From Granulosicoccus sp036478595 (GTDB lineage: Bacteria; Pseudomonadota; Gammaproteobacteria; Granulosicoccales; Granulosicoccaceae): DNA of 64,000 bases. The notes under the pieces are model-generated. The model was given only the letters and a program-made list of their open reading frames with translations. It ran no database searches and had not been told where the DNA came from. Every line of letters starts with the position of its first letter. Within the stretch, counting starts at the first letter, position 1. Below are positions 9,433 through 17,255 of the stretch, in pieces. Position numbers and translations under genes: made by a program. The stretch spans positions 124,001-188,000 of the forward strand of contig JAZGEF010000053.1 of NCBI GenBank assembly GCA_036478595.1, read 5' to 3'.

Positions 9433-10002
9433 ATGAGCATCAAAGCAGATAAATGGATCCGGCGAATGGCCGAATCAAGCAACATGATCGAACCGTTTGA
9501 AGCAGGGCAAGTACGCACCGACGCAAACGACAAACGAATCGTTTCCTATGGCACTTCAAGCTATGGCTACGATGTGCGTTGTGCTGACGAATTCAAGATC
9601 TTCACCAATATCAATCATGCCGTAGTGGATCCTAAAGATTTCGATTCAGGCAGCTTTGTTGATATTAAGGCCGACACCTGCATCATCCCGCCCAATTCAT
9701 TTGCGCTAGCTCGCACGGTGGAGTACTTTCGGATTCCGCGTAATGTGCTAACTATTTGCTTGGGCAAGAGCACCTACGCGCGATGCGGCATCATTGTTAA
9801 CGTAACGCCTTTGGAGCCAGAATGGGAAGGGCATGTAACACTCGAATTTTCCAATACTACGCCGCTTCCAGCAAAGATATACGCTAATGAGGGTGTGGCG
9901 CAGATGCTTTTTCTGGAAAGTGACGAAGTATGTGAAACCTCCTACGCGGACCGGGGAGGCAAGTATCAGGGCCAGCGCGGCGTCACTCTGCCCAAAACCT
10001 GA
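9433..10002 (+). CDS. dcd: dCTP deaminase
   Basis: Converts dCTP to dUTP for thymidylate synthesis as a homotrimer in the cytoplasm. The family motifs SSYGYDVRCADEFKIF, ICLGKSTYARCGIIVNVTPLEPEW (with the catalytic Glu) and NEGVAQMLFLE are all present. The C-terminal nucleotide-binding YQGQRGVTLPKT closes the protein. The length, 189 residues, is normal. It follows mrp by 49 bases on the same strand. Confidence 0.96.
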   Translation: MSIKADKWIRRMAESSNMIEPFEAGQVRTDANDKRIVSYGTSSYGYDVRCADEFKIFTNINHAVVDPKDFDSGSFVDIKADTCIIPPNSFALARTVEYFRIPRNVLTICLGKSTYARCGIIVNVTPLEPEWEGHVTLEFSNTTPLPAKIYANEGVAQMLFLESDEVCETSYADRGGKYQGQRGVTLPKT

Positions 10003-10084
10003 TCAATCATTTGTTACTCACATTTGCCAGTAGCGCCAAATTTTGAAAGAATCAAGGTAGTTTAAATGTTTCCGGATAGCTCCC

Positions 10085-10573
10085 ATGATTGATGATGACG
10101 GTTTCCGGCTCAATGTTGGCATCATCTTGTCTAATGATGCCGGCAAGTTATTTTGGGCTCGTCGGGTGGGGCAAGATGCCTGGCAGTTTCCGCAAGGGGG
10201 TATGGATAAATCCGAAACCCCTGAAGTGGCAATGTATCGAGAGCTACAAGAAGAGACAGGCTTGGCCCCTTCCGATGTAACAGTGCTTGGCTTCACCAAG
10301 GACTGGCTCAAATACCGTTTGCCCAAACGGTACGTACGGCGCAATCAAAGCCCAATGTGCATCGGCCAAAAACAAATCTGGTTTATGCTCAAGCTGGTCG
10401 GCGACGAATCCCGTTTCAACCTTAACGATTCAGACAAACCAGAGTTTGACCAGTGGCGTTGGATCGATTACTGGCAGCCCAGTAAAGAGGTGATCTTTTT
10501 TAAGCGCAATGTTTATAAAAAAGCGTTAGCCGAACTGCAGCCTTTTTTGACACAAGGCGCAGGTGCTGAGTAA
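10085..10573 (+). CDS. rppH: RNA pyrophosphohydrolase (Nudix)
   Basis: Removes pyrophosphate from 5'-triphosphorylated RNAs and so starts their decay by RNase E. The N-terminus MIDDDGFRLNVGIIL is diagnostic, and the Nudix box runs from GGMDKSETPEVAMYRE to LQEETG with all metal-binding Glu residues. WRWIDYWQPSKEVIFFKR near the C-terminus is also typical. 162 residues. No ptsP was recognised after it; the next gene is convergent hemJ. Confidence 0.94.
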   Translation: MIDDDGFRLNVGIILSNDAGKLFWARRVGQDAWQFPQGGMDKSETPEVAMYRELQEETGLAPSDVTVLGFTKDWLKYRLPKRYVRRNQSPMCIGQKQIWFMLKLVGDESRFNLNDSDKPEFDQWRWIDYWQPSKEVIFFKRNVYKKALAELQPFLTQGAGAE

Positions 10574-10675
10574 CGTGATCAAAAACTGGCAGGATTGGCG
10601 AGAGCGTGTGGCGTTCAAGGATGATCGGAAGCCTAGGTAGAAGGCGGCCTCATGGTAGCGCTAAAATACGATGTG

Positions 10676-11101
10676 TTAAAGCGGCCGCACTACCACCATC
10701 GCTACGATCACAATCAAAAAGATAACGGGCACCTCATTAAACCAGCGGTACCAGACATGGCTACGCTGGTTACGCCCCTCTGCAAATCGTCTCGCAATCA
10801 CGATGCAGTAGATGTGATAAAAAATAACGGCCAATACTGCAAGCAATTTGAGTTGCATCCAGCCTACGCTCATCAAGCCTGGCATCCATTGCACGATTAA
10901 CCAAGTGCCAAAAAATAACGCCAAAGCCGACGCGACATAACTCATCTTAAGTAGCTTGCTTTCCATTAGCACAAGCATATCTAGCGTGTTTTGTTCCTGC
11001 GAGCCAGGCATTGCGTGATAAACAAACAAGCGCGGTAGATAAAATAGCGTGGCAAACCAGCTGACAACAAAAACGATATGAAATGTCTTAACCCAGAGCA
11101 T
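10676..11101 (-). CDS. hemJ: HemJ-type protoporphyrinogen IX oxidase
   Basis: Four-helix inner-membrane protein of the HemJ/UPF0093 family, which oxidises protoporphyrinogen IX in heme synthesis. The N-terminal KTFHIVFVVSWFATLFYLPR with its invariant His and the later MQLKLLAVLAVIFYH fit the family, and 141 residues is the normal length. It overlaps nothing and is 11 bases downstream of the TlpA-like gene, so the two probably share a transcript. Confidence 0.85.
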   Translation of the reverse strand: MLWVKTFHIVFVVSWFATLFYLPRLFVYHAMPGSQEQNTLDMLVLMESKLLKMSYVASALALFFGTWLIVQWMPGLMSVGWMQLKLLAVLAVIFYHIYCIVIARRFAEGRNQRSHVWYRWFNEVPVIFLIVIVAMVVVRPL

Positions 11102-11112
11102 TGCGGCTTACG

Positions 11113-11637
11113 TTAGATGAGTTTATCGAGTTCTTTTTTCAGTTTGGGTAACTCTACTTTACCCACCATACGGGCAACCAACTGACCATCAGCGTTTATC
11201 AAAAAACGCGTAGGTGTGCCTATGATTGTGCCAAAGGCTGCATCCACCTTGCCGTCTATATCCAATGCCACCGGAAACGGCCAGGCTTTGGCTTCAGCCA
11301 TTTCGAGCACTTCATTCGGTCGATCATGCGGCCCAGCCACCATCACCATTTCAACGCCTTTTTCTTTGTATTCGTTATAGAGGGCTGCTAGCTCAGGCAT
11401 CTCCGACAAGCAAATGCCACAACTGGTTGACCAAAAATTGACGAGCATCGGTTTCTCGACGCTGCGGAGCTCAATTGCGTCTCCCGAGAGCGTATTAAAC
11501 ACAATTGCAGGGGCAGGACCATCCAGCTCGGCATGGTTGCTGCACGCAAACAACCAGAAGCTGACCGCTATTAGCAATGTCTTTACTGGGAGAGGTCGGT
11601 TTTTGCGAGCGTTGGGTTTATTGAGAGTGAATTTCAC
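11113..11637 (-). CDS. TlpA-like thioredoxin-fold lipoprotein
   Basis: Predicted periplasmic, lipid-anchored thiol-disulfide oxidoreductase. The hydrophobic leader ends in the lipobox-like WLFACS near residue 32. A thioredoxin/AhpC-type domain follows, with the active site WSTSCGICLSEMPEL (CxxC) and the cis-Pro region GTPTRFLINADG. The substrate cannot be told from sequence; relatives reduce apocytochrome c or copper-site cysteines. It is followed on the same strand by hemJ, which hints at a heme-related role but does not prove one. 174 residues. Confidence 0.8.
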   Translation of the reverse strand: MKFTLNKPNARKNRPLPVKTLLIAVSFWLFACSNHAELDGPAPAIVFNTLSGDAIELRSVEKPMLVNFWSTSCGICLSEMPELAALYNEYKEKGVEMVMVAGPHDRPNEVLEMAEAKAWPFPVALDIDGKVDAAFGTIIGTPTRFLINADGQLVARMVGKVELPKLKKELDKLI

Positions 11638-11902
11638 TTGTGTGCCACGTGGTTTGCCACTGGTGTTGCCTCAGTGCGAATCACCATCATACGCAATTCA
11701 AGGTTCGTTCGGTTATGTGAACGAGTTGGCTATGTGGTCTGTTGGTCATTTCTTAAGGAAATCGCCAAGTGGCCGACATTTCCACAATGCAACCGTTATT
11801 CGGCGCGTGATGTTTCAGCTCGCCAAAACGGAAAATGACGGATTGTCACAATTTTAACGTTGACGCAGTGATGCGGCAGCGAAATGAACGGGAGATTTAC
11901 TG

Positions 11903-12415
11903 ATGAAGAAGCTACTCGGCGGTTTAGTGCTGAGCCTGGGCATGATGGCAGGCTCTGCGCAAGCTGCAGCCCCTGCCAAAATGTATTACGGCTTTAGCGT
12001 TGCTGACAGCACGGTTGAAGGTGCTGCCGCGGTTGATGCTGACGAAAGCATGGGCACAATTTCCGGCACATTGGGTTTTCAGTTGCTTGATTTCATTGGT
12101 ATTGAGCTAGAAGTTGGATCTTCATCCGACCAGGCCAGCAGTGTGATCAGTGATCCAGTTTTTACCTACCAAGCTGGGATGATCAGGCTGGGTTATCGAT
12201 GGGATCGTGCTGGTGTTTACATGCTCGGTGGACAAGCACGATTTGATTCAGACGGGTCAGATGGGTCTGCGGACTCTGAAAATGTGGTTGGTTTCGGTCT
12301 CAATCTCTTTGGCAACGAAACGACTGCGCTTAACGTGCACTTTTTACGCTTTGGTGATGGTGAGATTACTACGGCCGGTATTGGCTTTCAATACTACTTC
12401 GGCGGTTTTCGCTAG
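11903..12415 (+). CDS. Small outer-membrane beta-barrel protein
   Basis: 170-residue protein with a clear signal peptide (MKKLLGGLVLSLGMMAGSAQAA, cleavage after AQA). Alternating hydrophobic strands follow, ending in GIGFQYYFGGFR. A C-terminal aromatic strand of this kind is typical of eight-stranded OmpA/OmpW-like barrels. A GGGAG ribosome site precedes the ATG. No specific function can be assigned. The Ig-repeat lipoprotein gene begins 44 bases later on the same strand. Confidence 0.7.
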   Translation: MKKLLGGLVLSLGMMAGSAQAAAPAKMYYGFSVADSTVEGAAAVDADESMGTISGTLGFQLLDFIGIELEVGSSSDQASSVISDPVFTYQAGMIRLGYRWDRAGVYMLGGQARFDSDGSDGSADSENVVGFGLNLFGNETTALNVHFLRFGDGEITTAGIGFQYYFGGFR

Positions 12416-12459
12416 GACATATGGCTGTGGATAAGAGAATTGATTCGAGGATGATGGAT

Positions 12460-14409
12460 ATGAAAAAGATCGGCATCGCATTAATAGTGGCTTCGATCAC
12501 TTTAAGTGCTTGTGGTAAACGTACTGACGGTGAGACGGATGGCACCACTGGTTCAACTAGCTTTACCGGCACAGGCCAAGTCTCCGGTGGCACACCAGGT
12601 GTTGGTGCTGCTGTTGAAGCTGCGCTTAACGTTCGAGTGATCAGTGACCGCAACAATATTCCTACCGGTGGTAGTGATGTGGCGATCATTACTGCATTGA
12701 TTACTAACGAGCTCAATCAGGCTGTTGCTGATGAGAGCGTGGTTATTAGCTCTACTGGTGGTGTGCTACAAACAATTAGCGCAACCACTGATGAGAATGG
12801 CGCGGCATCGGCAACTCTGGCTCTAGCTCAGGATTACCAAAACCAAGACATTACTGTCACAGTGGCGGCTGGTGTTCATACGGGTTCTGTGTTGATACAA
12901 GCCAGCGGCAGTACGCTAAATGTTGCCGGCCCAAGCGCTTTAGTGTTGGGTGACACTGCAGAACTTAATTTTACACTTTTAGCTGGCGATCTAGAGCCTA
13001 TTGCCAACCATGAAATCATTCTAAGCTCGTCTGTTGGCAATACGATAACGCCTGCAACCGTGACTACTGATGCAGCTGGTCGTGCCAGTGTTGTGGCATC
13101 AAGTGCTAACGGCGACGACACTATCAGTGTGTCAGCGTTGGATGGATCAGTATTGAGTAGTCATTCATTCAAGGTTGCTGCAGATATCCTTAGTATCACC
13201 GAGACGGTTGTTAATTCTGAATACCCGGTTGGTTCGGTCAATGACGTGGTCGTTACTTGGGAAAGCCAGGGTCAAGCCGTTGCCGGTGAGGATCTACGAT
13301 TTGCATTAACTGCAGGTCAGCTTCTGACGCCTGCCGTGGTGACAACCAATGGTGCAGGTGAGGCGACTATTACTATATCTTCTAGTAGCGCAGGCCCAGC
13401 AACGATCTCAGTTGAATCTGACGAAGATGGAGATCCAGCTACACAGATCGAAGTTGAATTCGTTGCAACTACGCCTGGTGCACTGGCACTTGAGACTTCA
13501 TCATCACGTGTTCACACAAAAGACACCAGTACAGTGATGGCAGTGGTAACTGATAACAACGGCAATCCAGTTAAAAATCAAGAAGTCACGTTTAGTAGTG
13601 CCGACTTGAAGGGCGGTCAGCTGAATCCTGCTTCTGCAATTACAAACAGTGCTGGCGTAGCCAGTGTTACGTTTACAGCGGGCGATCAAGCGACAACGCT
13701 TAATGAGATATTAATTGCAGCTGAAGTATCTGGTACTCAGCTAACGATAGAAGATACTGTTAATTTGACAGTTGTTGAGCGTGTATTGAATATCACGATT
13801 GGCACATCTAACTTTCTTGAAGAACGCGCTAACATGACTCAATACTCCATGCCGTTTGTTGTGCAGGTGGCTGATGGTAGTGGTACGCCATTGCAAGATG
13901 CAACGGTTGAAGTGTCTATCGAGCCGATTGAATACTACAAAGGATCGATGGTATTGGTTGATAGAACTGGTTTTCAATTTGACGGCACATCTTCATGGTC
14001 TGCTGTAGCATGGCGTCCACTTCGATCTGCTACTTGCGTTAGCGAAGATATGAACCACAATCGTCTCCTGGATAACGGTGAAGATGTAAACAACAATCAG
14101 GAACTGGATCCACAAGATCCAGCGCTATTAGCTCCGATTGAAGGTGGGCAACTGGCTACTTTAGTGGGCCGTTCATTAGTGACGGATTCCAGAGGTTCTG
14201 GTTATTTCGAATTGATTTACCCAGCAAGTAACGCGGAGTGGTCCACAGTACGCATTACTGCACGTGCTCAAGCACTAGGTGCTGAATCTGAAGATTCGTT
14301 TGTTATTAACTTGCTCATGCTTAGTGCGCGGGCAACTACTACTGACAGTCTTCCACCCAATGCGGTGAGCCCTTATGGCGAAAGCAACAGCTGCTCTGAC
14401 GAACTATAG
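12460..14409 (+). CDS. Large Ig-like (Big/invasin-type) repeat lipoprotein
   Basis: About 649 residues. It begins MKKIGIALIVASITLSACG, a lipoprotein signal with lipobox LSAC. Then come four to five Ig-like repeats of some 90-100 residues, each with a phrase of the type VTTDAAGRASV, VTTNGAGEATI or AITNSAGVASV, the hallmark of bacterial Ig-like domain 1 (invasin/intimin). A later segment, EDMNHNRLLDNGEDVNNNQE, looks like a paired DxNxN calcium loop. Probably a surface or periplasmic adhesin-like protein. I chose the ATG at 12460 because GAGG at 12447-12450 is well spaced and the signal peptide starts there; ATGs at 12451 and 12454 are also in frame. Confidence 0.8.
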   Translation: MKKIGIALIVASITLSACGKRTDGETDGTTGSTSFTGTGQVSGGTPGVGAAVEAALNVRVISDRNNIPTGGSDVAIITALITNELNQAVADESVVISSTGGVLQTISATTDENGAASATLALAQDYQNQDITVTVAAGVHTGSVLIQASGSTLNVAGPSALVLGDTAELNFTLLAGDLEPIANHEIILSSSVGNTITPATVTTDAAGRASVVASSANGDDTISVSALDGSVLSSHSFKVAADILSITETVVNSEYPVGSVNDVVVTWESQGQAVAGEDLRFALTAGQLLTPAVVTTNGAGEATITISSSSAGPATISVESDEDGDPATQIEVEFVATTPGALALETSSSRVHTKDTSTVMAVVTDNNGNPVKNQEVTFSSADLKGGQLNPASAITNSAGVASVTFTAGDQATTLNEILIAAEVSGTQLTIEDTVNLTVVERVLNITIGTSNFLEERANMTQYSMPFVVQVADGSGTPLQDATVEVSIEPIEYYKGSMVLVDRTGFQFDGTSSWSAVAWRPLRSATCVSEDMNHNRLLDNGEDVNNNQELDPQDPALLAPIEGGQLATLVGRSLVTDSRGSGYFELIYPASNAEWSTVRITARAQALGAESEDSFVINLLMLSARATTTDSLPPNAVSPYGESNSCSDEL

Positions 14410-14499
14410 GACCAACGTGGCGCGGGGATGCGCCGCAAGCCAAGGCAGGCATTAACTCAATAAGTAATAAAAATTACGGATAAGGATAAGGCGACTACG

Positions 14500-15777
14500 G
14501 TGTTTAAAAGCGAATCAAACCCATTAGTACCAAAAACCGATGAGAATAGCGCGTTGCTATTAGCTGCGGCCAGTGCAGTCTTGCCAGTAAGCGAGCTTAA
14601 CGCGGTTAATCGAGCTGCACTGTGTAAGTCGGCCAATGTGGTACACGTGCAACGTAACGATGTTGTTAAGCCCGAAGGTGCCAACCGTTGGCTTATGTAT
14701 CTGATTGAAGGCAACATTTCTTTGTTTAATGGCAAAGATGAAGTGGGTTCAATCACGGCGCGCTCCAAAGAAGCGCTCCAGCCATTGTTTTTAGATAAAG
14801 CTGAGTATCAATCTGTTAAAACGACTTCAGTTGCTAAGATAGTCAAATTTGGTCGAGAGCAACTTGACATATTACTTCGTGAACAACAAAAAAATGCCAT
14901 CAGTGTTATTGATGTGCAGGTTGGCGATCTAGACAACCTGTTGTTCGATAATATTCAGGCGGACATTAAGGCCAATAATTTAGAGCTATGTAGTTATGGT
15001 GATGCTGCAGCCAAGATACTAGCAACTTACAAAACAGTGGCGAGTATTCCAGAGCTTGCCGATATCATTCAATCTGATCCTGGCTTATCTGCTCACATCG
15101 TGCAGCTTTCTAATAAAGCTGAATCCGCCGGTGGTGATTCTATTACTAGTATCCGTGGTGCGATTTCAAGGCTTGGTGTTGAAGAGACACAAGCCAGTAT
15201 CGAAGAGCTGCTCGCGGAAAACAAAATTACACCCGCCAATACCGCTATCGAGTTTCGCATGCGTCGTTACGTGCAACGAGCTGTATTATCGGCGGCAATT
15301 GTTCAAGTACTTGCAAAAGATATCCCTGACTTAAAGCCAGAGATAGCCATGCTTGTTGCAATGACGTGCGACATTGGTGAACTGGCAATACTGGGTTACG
15401 CTAATAAGCACGAAACACAATTTAAAGACGAAGCGAAACTTGCGGAAGTCGTTGTTAATTTACGGACTATCCTAAGCGGTTGGATCTTAAGTAATTGGGA
15501 TTTTCCGGAAGAATTTATTGAAGCGGCTCATACATCACGAGATTGGTATCGTAACCACAACGGCGAAATCAACTACAGCGACTTGGTTACGGCATCGTTG
15601 TTGATTATTCAATCTGAAATGCCTGATGGCGAACACAGTTCAATACCAAGCGCTGATAACTTGCTGTTAGCTAGACGATTTCAACAGGCTGGTATCGATC
15701 TTAAATCGCCTGCAGAAATCATCAAAGCGGCAACCTCAAAATTGATTTCAGTGCAGGCATTGCTCAAAGCTAGCTAA
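14500..15777 (+). CDS. Cyclic-nucleotide-binding-like and HDOD domain protein
   Basis: 425 residues in two parts. Residues about 40-140 read like a degenerate cNMP-binding (crp-type) sensor domain (WLMYLIEGNISLFNGKDEVG). Residues about 165-365 form an HDOD domain (TYKTVASIPELADIIQSDPGLSAHIVQLSN), a signalling module related to HD phosphohydrolases without the catalytic HD. Such proteins act in c-di-GMP or stress signalling but no partner is visible here. The start is a GTG at 14500 after an AAGGATAAGG ribosome site. It is convergent with ispH. Confidence 0.75.
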   Translation: MFKSESNPLVPKTDENSALLLAAASAVLPVSELNAVNRAALCKSANVVHVQRNDVVKPEGANRWLMYLIEGNISLFNGKDEVGSITARSKEALQPLFLDKAEYQSVKTTSVAKIVKFGREQLDILLREQQKNAISVIDVQVGDLDNLLFDNIQADIKANNLELCSYGDAAAKILATYKTVASIPELADIIQSDPGLSAHIVQLSNKAESAGGDSITSIRGAISRLGVEETQASIEELLAENKITPANTAIEFRMRRYVQRAVLSAAIVQVLAKDIPDLKPEIAMLVAMTCDIGELAILGYANKHETQFKDEAKLAEVVVNLRTILSGWILSNWDFPEEFIEAAHTSRDWYRNHNGEINYSDLVTASLLIIQSEMPDGEHSSIPSADNLLLARRFQQAGIDLKSPAEIIKAATSKLISVQALLKAS

Positions 15778-15788
15778 GCCCGATTGGG

Positions 15789-16748
15789 CTACGATGACGG
15801 GTCAGGGCGATCCATTCGTTGTAAGGTTTTGGGGATCGAGAATGATACGGTCTCCTGTACACCCTCATACTCTGTAGCGCTGCTGCCACCGGCGCTTTTT
15901 AGTTTCTCGATTACCTCCTGTACCAAGATCTCCGGGGCAGATGCGCCTGCAGTGACTCCCACTTTTTTGCAGTTCTCTAACCATTCGTTTTTAATATCTG
16001 CTGCGCGAGTGATCAGCATGGACTGCACGCCTGCTCGCTCGCCAAGCTCTCGCAGGCGATTAGAGTTGGAGCTGTTTGCTGCGCCCACTACCAGTAGTAG
16101 ATCGATCTGCGCGCAGAGATTTTTCACTGCATCCTGGCGATTCTGCGTGGCGTAACAGATATCATCTTTTCGAGGGGCTGCGATGCTTGGAAACCGTTCC
16201 CTTAGCGCATTGATCACGTCTTGTGTGTCGTCTACGGAAAGCGTGGTTTGCGATACAAAGGCCAACTGTTCTGGATTACTAATTTTGAGCGTAACCACAT
16301 CGCTAACTTGCTCAACCAGAATAATGCGTCCACCTTTGCTAGTGCCGTAGCGGCCCATGGTGCCCTCAACTTCCGGGTGGCCAGCGTGGCCGATTAATAT
16401 AACCTCGCGGCCTTCTTTTGCGTATTTAACGACTTCCAAATGAACTTTGGTGACCAGAGGGCAGGTTGCATCAAACACCTGCAGGCCTCGTTGCTTAGCT
16501 GTGTCTTCAACCAGCTTCGATACGCCATGAGCACTAAAAATGACGATGGTGTTGTCTGGTACATCGTCCAGCTCTTCAACAAACACAGCCCCCTTGGCTT
16601 TTAGCTCGTCAACAACGTACTTGTTGTGCACCACTTCGTGGCGCACGTAAATTGGCGCGCCGTGTATCTCGAGCGCCCGCTCGACAATTTCGATGGCTCG
16701 ATCGACGCCAGCACAAAACCCACGAGGGTTAGCCAATAGTATTTGCAT
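15789..16748 (-). CDS. ispH: 4-hydroxy-3-methylbut-2-enyl diphosphate reductase
   Basis: Last enzyme of the MEP pathway, reducing HMBPP to IPP and DMAPP with a [4Fe-4S] cluster. NPRGFCAGVDRAIEIVE at the start holds the first cluster Cys, DATCPLVTKVH the second, and a third Cys lies in ENCKKVGVTAGASAPE; ATQNRQDAV is also typical. 319 residues, normal. It closes the ileS-lspA-ispH run, 14 bases after lspA. Confidence 0.96.
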   Translation of the reverse strand: MQILLANPRGFCAGVDRAIEIVERALEIHGAPIYVRHEVVHNKYVVDELKAKGAVFVEELDDVPDNTIVIFSAHGVSKLVEDTAKQRGLQVFDATCPLVTKVHLEVVKYAKEGREVILIGHAGHPEVEGTMGRYGTSKGGRIILVEQVSDVVTLKISNPEQLAFVSQTTLSVDDTQDVINALRERFPSIAAPRKDDICYATQNRQDAVKNLCAQIDLLLVVGAANSSNSNRLRELGERAGVQSMLITRAADIKNEWLENCKKVGVTAGASAPEILVQEVIEKLKSAGGSSATEYEGVQETVSFSIPKTLQRMDRPDPSS

Positions 16749-16762
16749 GGTGATCCTTTATG

Positions 16763-17251
16763 CTATGCCGGCTTGTCGGTAGGCGTATCGGCAGTTTTGT
16801 CAAAAAGCGTGAGCCCAAGCAATAACACAGTGCCACAAAAAATAGCAGAGTCGGCAATGTTAAAGGACGGAAAATACCAGTCTTTATAGTAAACCTGGAT
16901 GAAGTCAACGACATAGCCTTGCATTGCGCGATCGATAAGATTGCCAATGGCGCCTCCCAGCACTAGGGCCAGGGCTATGCCTAACCATTTCTCGTCTCTA
17001 TTTAAGCGCCATAACCAAACGATTAACGCAATGCTGACAACAGCGCTGATGCCGGTAAACATCCATCGTTGAGCGCCGCCTGGTATGTTCAAAAAGCTAA
17101 ACGCTGCACCATAGTTATGGGCAAGCGTTATGTTGAACATTGGCAATACCGCTATTTGTTCGTAAAGCTCGAGCGAACGGCTAGTGGCTATTTTTGTCAT
17201 CTGATCTGAGACCACCGAAACCAGAACGATTGCTGCGAAAATAAGTTTCAT
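16763..17251 (-). CDS. lspA: Lipoprotein signal peptidase II
   Basis: Inner-membrane aspartyl protease that removes signal peptides from prolipoproteins. It has four hydrophobic helices; the catalytic aspartates are in GGAIGNLIDRAMQGYVVDF and FNIADSAIFCG. The ATG at 17251 gives the usual 162-residue protein beginning MKLIFAAIVLV; an in-frame extension upstream lies inside ileS and is not used. Substrates in this window would be the several lipobox proteins (SctJ, the Ig-repeat protein, the OmpA-like protein). Confidence 0.96.
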   Translation of the reverse strand: MKLIFAAIVLVSVVSDQMTKIATSRSLELYEQIAVLPMFNITLAHNYGAAFSFLNIPGGAQRWMFTGISAVVSIALIVWLWRLNRDEKWLGIALALVLGGAIGNLIDRAMQGYVVDFIQVYYKDWYFPSFNIADSAIFCGTVLLLGLTLFDKTADTPTDKPA

Positions 17252-17255
17252 GATA

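Noticed and set aside
10652..10900. 82-codon plus-strand frame over the end of hemJ
   Set aside because: It is a shadow of hemJ on the opposite strand, with a His-rich, unlikely product.
14419..14434. GGCGC/GCGCC hairpin after the Ig-repeat gene as a terminator
   Set aside because: Five-base stem and no U-tract; too weak to list as a feature.
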